Origin: Acetobacteraceae bacterium
GTDB lineage: Bacteria > Pseudomonadota > Alphaproteobacteria > Acetobacterales > Acetobacteraceae
Assembly (NCBI GenBank): GCA_019237355.1
Contig: JAFAHH010001033.1
Span: forward strand, 1 to 5,001
Direction: 5' to 3'
DNA: 5,001 nucleotides
The notes beneath the pieces were generated by a model. The model did no database searches. It had not been told where the DNA came from and worked only from the letters and a program-made list of their open reading frames with translations. A program made the position numbers and the translations under genes. Shown here one piece after another: positions 1 to 5,001 of this stretch. How positions within the stretch are numbered: position 1 is the stretch's first letter; the number at the start of each line of letters is the position of its first letter.

Positions 1-13
1 TCTACTGAAGGTT

Positions 14-32
14 GCTCACCCGCAGGGTGAGC
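14..32. repeat. Perfect 8-bp hairpin with a GCA loop
   Basis: Bases 14-21 (GCTCACCC) are the exact reverse complement of 25-32 (GGGTGAGC), separated by the 3-base loop GCA. The stem is strong and GC-rich. No run of T follows on the plus strand and none on the minus strand, so a classical intrinsic terminator is not supported on either side. It may be the 3' end structure of a gene lying left of the window, a REP-like element, or chance within a coding tail: the frame starting at base 2 stays open until a TGA at 44-46. What is seen is the palindrome; its role is unknown. Confidence 0.5.
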
Positions 33-211
33 CGGCACGGCGATGAGATCCGCTTTCATTCCCGCGCTTTCCGCCGATTCGGCCGGGCTGTGCAAGCCCC
101 CAACTGCCGGATTTAGGATCAATCTTTGTCCAATATGGTGACATCGACGAGATCGCAATTATCCCATTACCTTCGAATACCGAAGAGAAGATTTTTGGAT
201 CAGCTTCACCC

Positions 212-553
212 ATGGATTTGGTGCGCTTCGTCGAAAGAGAGCAGGGTGAACCTCCGTCCGGTCAAATGAACGCTTTCCTGATATTGGCCGAAGGAAGTCT
301 ACGTCTTTCCGGACGGCCAGTTAAAGCCATAATGATGACAGCAGAGAAGCAAAAACGCATTTGGGACCCGAAAACACAGTTTTTTACTTACGAAGAGGTC
401 TATCCTAACCGCTCACAAAAGGGCATTGCAGTGATTTCGGAATTCAAAGTGGACGATCAGCGAGACGGGAAGCTGACCCTAGTGATATCGCCAGACCCGA
501 ACAATACTTCAGGCAGGCATGCGCAAGTAGCTGGACAAATGGAGTTCTCTTGA
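212..553 (+). CDS. Hypothetical protein, possibly N-terminally truncated
   Basis: This 113-residue product is not recognised. It starts MDLVRFVEREQ and ends VAGQMEFS. It is mostly polar, with no signal peptide, membrane segment, cysteine motif or obvious catalytic motif. The middle and C-terminal parts alternate hydrophobic and charged residues (AFLILAEGSLRL, GIAVISEFKVDD, GKLTLVIS), as in a small beta-rich domain. The ATG at 212 has no Shine-Dalgarno sequence at proper spacing; the nearest purine-rich stretch (AAGAGAAG, 183-190) lies about 20 bases upstream. The same frame is open back to base 47, and residues encoded at about 125-211 (IFVQYGDIDEIAIIPLPS and on) look protein-like, so the real protein may have been longer. 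Hand-counted GC is about 49%, well below the lut genes downstream, which suggests different ancestry. It converges on lutC with a 110-base gap. It could be a real small gene, a remnant, or a spurious frame. Confidence 0.45.
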   Translation: MDLVRFVEREQGEPPSGQMNAFLILAEGSLRLSGRPVKAIMMTAEKQKRIWDPKTQFFTYEEVYPNRSQKGIAVISEFKVDDQRDGKLTLVISPDPNNTSGRHAQVAGQMEFS

Positions 554-586
554 ACAAACGATTGGTTCGCGCGTCGCGCATTGGTC

Positions 587-619
587 ATTGTATTTTTTAT
601 TTCATTCGTAATATACAAT
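587..619. repeat. AT-rich inverted repeat between convergent genes
   Basis: ATTGTAT at 587-593 is the exact reverse complement of ATACAAT at 613-619, with a 19-base AT-rich spacer that includes the T run at 593-598. It sits in the gap between the unrecognised plus-strand gene and the end of lutC. A seven-base arm in AT-rich DNA can easily arise by chance. It could be a weak terminator structure or a protein-binding dyad. There is no adjacent start codon for it to regulate, since both flanking genes end here. Confidence 0.25.
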
Positions 620-652
620 TCACAGTGCCCCCGGGAGCCGCAGTGACGAATG
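603..652. repeat. Second inverted repeat overlapping the first
   Basis: CATTCGT at 603-609 is the exact reverse complement of ACGAATG at 646-652. The arms enclose the right arm of the neighbouring 587-619 repeat and a GC-rich stretch around a CCCGGG palindrome (630-635). On the transcript coming out of lutC the arms could fold into a long-looped stem. No T run follows in that direction, so this is not a standard intrinsic terminator. It is reported as a weak candidate 3' structure for the lut operon. Confidence 0.2.
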
Positions 653-663
653 TGGCCCCAACA

Positions 664-1293
664 CTAACCCGCCAGAATCACATCTAGCGTCCGCGGCCCA
701 TGCACCCCCCTCACCCGGTTCAGCTCGATATCCGCCGTAGCGGAGGGACCAGAAACGAAGGTCAGCGGCCGCCCCGCATCGATCGCAGGCCGCAGCCGCG
801 GCATAGCCTCCGGCAGCAATCCAACCACCTGCCGGGCCAGGACCACGCAGAGGAAATAATCGGGTAAAAGAGTGAGCGCGCGCCGCCCCTGGCCGGGTCC
901 GGCATCGAGCACAATCGTCCCGCTCTCCGCGATTCCCACACAACACCCGGCCATCACCCCGCCGATCTCGTTCAGCTCCCGCGCCCCCTGGCCTGAATCC
1001 GGCACAAGAGTCGGACCAGACGGCCGCCAAGCCTCGGGAAACTCCGGCGGGATCAGCAAAGTGCGAATACCGCGCTCGGCAATCCGCGCCGAGGCGGTTG
1101 TCGCAATCTGCGCCTCGGGCACGCGCAGGACCGTAACGTCGTAGTCCTTAAGCCGCTCAGCGAACCGGTCCAGCAACGCCGCCGGGTCGAGGCCGAGAGC
1201 CCGGCGGTACCCAGGCAGCTCCACCACGCCGGTTGGCATCCGCTCGGTTGCGCGGCGGACCGAGCCAAGAATGGCTTCCCGCGCGCCGCTCAT
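664..1293 (-). CDS. lutC: Lactate utilization protein C (LUD domain)
   Basis: This 209-residue protein is a subunit of the LutABC complex, which oxidises L-lactate to pyruvate in the cytoplasm or at the inner membrane face. LutC carries a LUD (formerly DUF162) domain and no iron-sulfur motif. The family signatures are visible: GIAESGTIVL at residues 120-129, TLLPDYFLCVVLA at 141-153, and a C-terminal block SGPSATADIE through HGPRTLDVILAG at 181-209. The N-terminal 60 residues are variable, as is usual. Length is within the family range. The start is the ATG at 1293-1291, which overlaps the lutB stop as ATGA (1293-1290), so translation is probably coupled; a G-rich stretch (GGGGG) lies a few bases upstream. 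The frame stays open a further 112 codons into lutB, but that part is out of frame with a clearly real gene and was excluded. It is the last gene of the operon. Confidence 0.93.
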   Translation of the reverse strand: MSGAREAILGSVRRATERMPTGVVELPGYRRALGLDPAALLDRFAERLKDYDVTVLRVPEAQIATTASARIAERGIRTLLIPPEFPEAWRPSGPTLVPDSGQGARELNEIGGVMAGCCVGIAESGTIVLDAGPGQGRRALTLLPDYFLCVVLARQVVGLLPEAMPRLRPAIDAGRPLTFVSGPSATADIELNRVRGVHGPRTLDVILAG

Positions 1294-2735
1294 GGCCGCC
1301 CCCGCCGGCTCCGCCACCACGCGCGGAAGCTCTGCGGCGGCAAGGCCGGCATGTCCCGCGACGCGGTCCACCCAGATAGCCCGGGCGGCAGCCAGTCGAT
1401 TCTTCCGTCGCGTTCCACCGCTTTCTGCCCCACCCGCCCGAGCCGCTGCGCCAACCCCATCAGCGCTGGATATTCGAACATTGCCAGCGCCCCCTGCATG
1501 GCAAGGTTCTCTGCCCCGAGCCGCCCGCCGAGGGTAGCCTGCTTCTCCCGCACCACCTCCCCCCGCAAATGGATCAGAATCTGCGGGATATTGATCCGCA
1601 CCGGGCAAGCCTCGAAGCAAGCGCCGCACAAGGTGGAGGCATAGGGCAGCGACCCTGCTTCCGCGAATCCCCGGAGCTGCGGCGTCAGGATCGCGCCGAT
1701 CGGCCCCTGATACATGGAATTATAAGCGTGGCCCCCCGTCCGCTCGTAAACCGGGCACACATTCAGGCAACGCGAGCAACGAATGCAGTGCAGCGTCTCC
1801 CGCGCCACCGGGTCGGCGAGAATTCGGGAACGGCCATTATCCAGCAGCACGAGGTGGAATTCCTGCGGCCCATCGCCCTCGCGCACCCCGGTCCATAAGT
1901 TCGTATACGGGTTCATCCGCTCCCCAGTTGACGCACGGGGAAGTAATTGCAGGAACACCTCCAGGTCCTCGAACCGAGGCAGAACCTTCTCGATACCGAG
2001 CAGCGTGATCAGCACCCGCGGCAGGCTCAAGCACATTCGGCCATTGCCCTCGGATTCCAGCACGCAGATCGTGCCGGTATCGGCGATGCCGAAATTCCCG
2101 CCGGAGATGGCCACCTCGGCGCTGAGGAACCGCTCCCGAAGATACCGTCGCGCCGCGGCCGTCAGCTCGGTGGGCTGGTCGCCGAGATGGTCCAACCCCA
2201 TCGCGCGCATGAAAATCTCGCGAATCTCCGCACGGTTCTTGTGAATGGCCGGTACAAGGATGTGTGAAGGCGTATCATGCCCAAGCTGCACGATCATGTC
2301 GGCCAGATCGGTCTCGATCGGCCTAATCCCGGCTGCGGCAAGGGCCGGGTTGAGCCCGATCTCGTCCGTGGTCATGGACTTGACCTTGATCACCATCTCC
2401 GCCCCGGCCGCCTGGGCGAGATTGGTGATGATCCACCGTGCCTCCGCCGCGTCGCGAGCCCAGTGCACCTTGCCGCCGGCGCGGGAAACATTGGCCTCGA
2501 GCGCCTCGAGGTTCCGGGCCAGATCCCGCATCGCCTCCCGCTTGATCGCCTGCCCGGCGCGACGCAAATCTTGCCAGTCCGGCAGCTCGCCGGTCACTTC
2601 CGCGGTCTTGGCCCGAATTGTGGTGGTCGCTTTGCGGATGTTGCCGCGGAGCTGGCTATCGCGAAGCTCCTCGCGAGCGCGCTCGGGAAAATCCCGGCCC
2701 GTTAAGGCTTCAGTTTCGTATGTAACTGCACTCAT
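1290..2735 (-). CDS. lutB: Iron-sulfur lactate utilization protein B
   Basis: This 481-residue protein is the central iron-sulfur subunit of the LutABC L-lactate oxidation complex. Residues about 70-300 form a LUD domain, with the family blocks KVKSMTTDEIGLN (117-129), ETDLADMIVQLG (141-152), PSHILVPAIHKNR (156-168) and ISGGNFGIADTGTICVLESEGN (210-231, centred on the ADTGT motif). Two 4Fe-4S clusters are predicted from C317-x2-C320-x2-C323-x3-C327-P and C370-x2-C373-x3-C377-P, the ferredoxin-like arrangement of this family. The C-terminus keeps the conserved RDMPALPPQSFRAWW element (460-474). No ligand is missing and length is normal. The start at 2735 is supported by a GGAGG seven bases upstream and by the ATGA overlap with the lutA stop; the frame continues 39 codons further but inside lutA. 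The stop overlaps the lutC start in the same way. The protein is soluble, with no membrane segment seen. Confidence 0.96.
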   Translation of the reverse strand: MSAVTYETEALTGRDFPERAREELRDSQLRGNIRKATTTIRAKTAEVTGELPDWQDLRRAGQAIKREAMRDLARNLEALEANVSRAGGKVHWARDAAEARWIITNLAQAAGAEMVIKVKSMTTDEIGLNPALAAAGIRPIETDLADMIVQLGHDTPSHILVPAIHKNRAEIREIFMRAMGLDHLGDQPTELTAAARRYLRERFLSAEVAISGGNFGIADTGTICVLESEGNGRMCLSLPRVLITLLGIEKVLPRFEDLEVFLQLLPRASTGERMNPYTNLWTGVREGDGPQEFHLVLLDNGRSRILADPVARETLHCIRCSRCLNVCPVYERTGGHAYNSMYQGPIGAILTPQLRGFAEAGSLPYASTLCGACFEACPVRINIPQILIHLRGEVVREKQATLGGRLGAENLAMQGALAMFEYPALMGLAQRLGRVGQKAVERDGRIDWLPPGLSGWTASRDMPALPPQSFRAWWRSRRGRP

Positions 2736-3469
2736 GCGGCGGCCTCCGTAGCAGCAAGGATCTCGGCGATATGAACTGTGCGGACCCCGGTGCGCCCGCG
2801 CGATAGGCCCCCGCCGATATGCATAAGGCAGGAATTGTCGCCGGCCGTGCAAATCTCGGCGCCGGTCTCAAGCACCGCCCGCATCTTGTCGGCCAGCATG
2901 GCTGTAGATACGTCGGCATTCTTGACCGCGAAAGTGCCGCCGAACCCGCAGCAGCCCTCAATGCCCGGCAGCTCAACATATTCCAGCCCCCTCACCGCGC
3001 GCAGCAAGTTCTTGGGCCCATCGCCCAACTGTAGGCCGCGCAGCGAGTTGCAGGAAGCATGATACGTGACCCGGTGCGGGTAATAGGCCCCGACCTCGGT
3101 GATGCCGAGCCTCCGGGTCAGAAACTCGGTAAACTCGAATACCCGGCCGGCAATCTCTGCGCACGCGTCCAGCAGACGGTAATCCCCAGCCATGCCCGCC
3201 AGGTGCATATACTGGCTGCGAACCATATGAGTACAAGAGGTCGAGGGAATCACCACAACCTCAGCGTTCCGGAATACATCGACGAAGCGGCGCACGAGCG
3301 CCAATGCCTCCCGCTGGTAGCCAGAATTGTTATGCATCTGGCCGCAGCAACTCTGCGCTTCCGGGAACTCGACCGAATGACCGAGCCGCTCCAGCACGGC
3401 CACTGTCGCTTGCCCCGTCTGAGGGAAGAGCGTGTCGTTGAAGCAGGTAACGAAGAGAGACACACGCAT
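2732..3469 (-). CDS. lutA: Lactate utilization protein A (CCG-domain Fe-S oxidoreductase)
   Basis: This 245-residue protein is the first subunit of the LutABC complex for respiratory L-lactate oxidation. It has two cysteine-rich CCG domains, the fold shared with heterodisulfide reductase HdrB and GlcF. Domain one begins MRVSLFVTCFNDTLFPQTG and holds C41-C42-G in the block CCGQMHNNSGY, with C79 in the STSCTHMVR block. Domain two holds C140 (YHASCNSLRGL), C173-C174-G in CCGFGGTFAVK, and C214 (DNSCLMHIGGGLSR). These are the expected cluster-ligand motifs. Length matches the usual size of about 240 residues. The start at 3469 is chosen because the family begins at this point and a GGGGA lies eight bases upstream; an upstream in-frame extension of 52 codons is non-conserved and was rejected. 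It is the first gene of the operon, and its TGA overlaps the lutB ATG. No lactate-responsive operator could be recognised upstream. Confidence 0.95.
   Translation of the reverse strand: MRVSLFVTCFNDTLFPQTGQATVAVLERLGHSVEFPEAQSCCGQMHNNSGYQREALALVRRFVDVFRNAEVVVIPSTSCTHMVRSQYMHLAGMAGDYRLLDACAEIAGRVFEFTEFLTRRLGITEVGAYYPHRVTYHASCNSLRGLQLGDGPKNLLRAVRGLEYVELPGIEGCCGFGGTFAVKNADVSTAMLADKMRAVLETGAEICTAGDNSCLMHIGGGLSRGRTGVRTVHIAEILAATEAAA
2743..2747 (-). promoter_or_regulatory. Shine-Dalgarno site of lutB
   Basis: GGAGG on the minus strand, seven bases before the ATG at 2735-2733. It lies inside the last codons of lutA. It fixes the lutB start against a longer reading frame that would run 39 codons back into lutA, and with the ATGA overlap it indicates coupled translation. 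Confidence 0.75.
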
Positions 3470-3477
3470 GGACACAT

Positions 3478-3482
3478 TCCCC
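3478..3482 (-). promoter_or_regulatory. Shine-Dalgarno site of lutA
   Basis: GGGGA within AAGCGGGGAA on the minus strand, eight bases before the ATG at 3469-3467. It supports this start over the in-frame ATG 156 bases upstream, which would add a tail not found in LutA proteins. The promoter itself, expected between here and 3654, was not recognised: no convincing -35/-10 pair was found by eye. Confidence 0.6.
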
Positions 3483-3654
3483 GCTTCAGCAGCCCAGCTT
3501 GCAGTGGAACAAAACGCAGCGATCTTGTCACGGCTCCTTTTTCCGGAGCGCGTTGGCGGGAGTGGCCCGTCTCCGGCTAGTTGTCGCCGAGGCCGTGAAC
3601 CATCAAGAAACTCGGGGGCTGGCAACTCTCATTCGGCATGCGCTGATTGGCGCG

Positions 3655-5001
3655 CTATCTCCCCCACACGACCGATCCCGGATGACGCTCGAGGAAATTG
3701 GCCAGCTCTTGGATCGAGCGTACGGACCGAGTGGCCTGTGCCACCAAGTCCTGAAGACTAGCTCGCATCTCGGAATTGGCCCCATATCCCGCTTGCACGG
3801 AGGCAAGCAGTCGATCCGCCTCCCGCAGCGTCTTTTGGAAGGCGGCTTCGAGCTGCGCGAGCTGAGTCGTGAGTGGTTTCAGATCATCCTTGGCGGTATC
3901 GGATAGTTCGCGGAGCGAATTCAGCAGGTCATTGGCATTTGTGCCGAGCCGGTCGAGCGGAAGCCGCTGCAGCTTGGCCATCACCGCATCGACCGAAGCG
4001 GTGAGGCTTTGGAAGCCCCCACCCGAGGAACTCGGCCAAACGATACGCTCGCTCTCGACAGCGACCCGCGTCGGGCTCGCGTCCGGAACCATGTCCAGGC
4101 CGATCATCTGCTGGCCGGTGAGGAGGTTGGCGGTGTCCACCCGGGCACGCATGCCCAAATCGACCAACTGCTGGGTTATCTTAAGCGGATCTACACGCGG
4201 GGCGTTCGGGGGGGAAACGCGCTCGGGCTGGATGTCGAAAGTCACCCGCACGCGCGGCCGGCTGGTTTCCGGATCGAGCTGCAACTGTGTGCCGGTCACG
4301 GTACCGATCCTGATTCCGTAGAGCTCCACCCCAGACCCCCGCTCCAGCCCTGACGTCGAGGCATCGAAGTAAGCGACGCAGTGGATATTGTCATGGAAGC
4401 CGGCGTTCTCTGCCTCGTTGAAGTCGTTGTACAACTCGTAGACCGTGTTCGACTGCCCAGGAGGCGCGCTCTCGGCTGCGCCGAAGTTGGCGAAGGAGAT
4501 CCCCCCAGCCACGAGCGCCTCGAGGCTGCCGACCGCGACGTGAAAACCCTGGGGGCCGACATTCATCGATAGTCCCGAGCTGTTCCAAAAATGGGTCTCG
4601 GTCCGCACGTCGCGGTCGTAGGGCGCCTTGATGAACAGATGCATCGTGATCTGCCCGTCGGCACCGGGTTCCGAATAGTCGATCAGCAGACCGACCGGGA
4701 TGTCGCGGTAGAACACGGGGGCGCTGACCGAAAGACCGCCGAGACGGGACGCCCGCAATGTAAACATCTGGCCGGGTTCGTCGGAGCGCACGCCCGGAGG
4801 CTGGTTCAGCCCTTCAAAGTGGTCCTTCGGCTCGCCGCCCGGCGGGCCGGGATCGATCGCGATGTAACTCCCGGAAATCAGCGTCTGCAGCCCGGAGGGA
4901 TTGGTCAGCGAGAAACGCGGCCGCACCACCCAGAATCGGGCATGGTCGGTCATCAACGGCGCGGCATCTTTGCTGACGCGCACCGAGGCGGTGACTCGGG
5001 T
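3655..5001 (-). CDS. pqiB: PqiB-like MCE-domain protein, partial (N-terminus outside window)
   Basis: The visible 448 residues are the C-terminal part of a PqiB/YebT-type protein, an inner-membrane-anchored periplasmic MCE protein thought to carry lipids between the membranes. Numbering from the window edge, residues 1-52 are the tail of one MCE region (the block beginning TDHARFWVVRPRFS, then SGSYIAIDPG). About 85-172 form a second MCE domain (GGLSVSAPVFYRDIPVGLL onward). About 211-306 form a third (SGLERGSGVELYGIRIGTVTG, then LLTGQQMIGLDMVPD). Residues about 325-440 are helical and probably coiled-coil, ending in the family-typical FLERHPGSVVWGR. E. coli PqiB is about 546 residues, so roughly 100, including the N-terminal membrane helix, should lie to the right. 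The frame is open to the edge, so a GTG at 4983 is not taken as the start. PqiC, the usual downstream lipoprotein partner, is absent; lutA follows after 185 bases. Confidence 0.88.
   Translation of the reverse strand, partial: TRVTASVRVSKDAAPLMTDHARFWVVRPRFSLTNPSGLQTLISGSYIAIDPGPPGGEPKDHFEGLNQPPGVRSDEPGQMFTLRASRLGGLSVSAPVFYRDIPVGLLIDYSEPGADGQITMHLFIKAPYDRDVRTETHFWNSSGLSMNVGPQGFHVAVGSLEALVAGGISFANFGAAESAPPGQSNTVYELYNDFNEAENAGFHDNIHCVAYFDASTSGLERGSGVELYGIRIGTVTGTQLQLDPETSRPRVRVTFDIQPERVSPPNAPRVDPLKITQQLVDLGMRARVDTANLLTGQQMIGLDMVPDASPTRVAVESERIVWPSSSGGGFQSLTASVDAVMAKLQRLPLDRLGTNANDLLNSLRELSDTAKDDLKPLTTQLAQLEAAFQKTLREADRLLASVQAGYGANSEMRASLQDLVAQATRSVRSIQELANFLERHPGSVVWGR

Noticed and set aside
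16..213. Minus-strand open frame of 65 codons at the left end
   Set aside because: No domain, no ribosome-binding site noted, and it is antisense to the more protein-like plus-strand frame.
569..603. GC hairpin (GCGCG/CGCGC) followed by a T-rich run as an intrinsic terminator of the plus-strand gene
   Set aside because: The palindrome has effectively a 4-bp stem, and the T run begins more than ten bases after it, too far for a standard terminator.
1294..1629. In-frame 112-codon extension of lutC into lutB
   Set aside because: It overlaps the iron-sulfur and C-terminal part of lutB in another frame. The low-complexity Ala/Gly/Arg translation is typical of a shadow in GC-rich DNA, and the ATGA overlap marks the true start.
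872..2751. Several long plus-strand open frames opposite lutC and lutB
   Set aside because: They are antisense to genes with clear family motifs, and their translations are low-complexity Arg/Pro/Ser/Ala sequences without recognisable domains.
3533..3549. Hairpin GCTCC/GGAGC between pqiB and lutA as a terminator
   Set aside because: The stem is only 5 bp with a 7-base loop, and no T run follows in the direction of transcription.
3470..3625. In-frame 52-codon extension of lutA upstream of 3469
   Set aside because: The added residues are rich in Pro, Arg and Gly and unlike LutA N-termini, while the family start MRVSLFVTCF has a good ribosome-binding site.
3499..3906. Plus-strand open frame of 135 codons crossing the pqiB 3' end
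   Set aside because: Most of it is antisense to the conserved C-terminal helical part of the PqiB-like gene, and the product resembles nothing known to me.
4981..4983. GTG as the start codon of the PqiB-like gene
   Set aside because: The frame stays open through the window edge, and a start here would leave the protein without its membrane anchor and first MCE domain.

Overview
The window reads as chromosomal DNA of a Gram-negative bacterium with a GC-rich genome. Two 60-base samples of the lut genes counted by hand were 60% and 72% GC. A PqiB-type MCE protein implies an outer membrane, and the protein sequences look pseudomonadotan. An alphaproteobacterium, perhaps Acetobacteraceae-like, is my guess from general similarity and GC content, not something the sequence proves.

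Layout, left to right. Bases 1-211 hold no gene I can defend; they contain a perfect 8-bp hairpin at 14-32. A short plus-strand reading frame with an ATG at 212 and a stop at 553 encodes an unrecognised protein. It is only about 49% GC, and its open frame reaches back to base 47 without a usable start codon, so it may be a truncated or frameshifted remnant of acquired DNA. Bases 554-663 are an AT-rich gap between converging genes, with two imperfectly placed inverted repeats. From 664 to 3469 on the minus strand lies a complete lutA-lutB-lutC operon, transcribed right to left, with both junctions joined by ATGA stop/start overlaps. From 3655 to the right edge, also on the minus strand, is the C-terminal 448 residues of a PqiB-like protein with MCE domains.

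How the genes work together. LutA, LutB and LutC are the three subunits of the iron-sulfur L-lactate oxidation complex, which feeds electrons from lactate into respiration and makes pyruvate. All the expected cysteine motifs and LUD signatures are present, so the operon looks functional. No lactate permease and no LldR/LutR-type regulator is visible. The PqiB-like protein is an envelope lipid-transport component and has no obvious metabolic link to lactate oxidation. It is simply upstream on the same strand, with about 185 bases between.

I see no convincing new biological system. The least explained part is the AT-richer left end (about 100-620).
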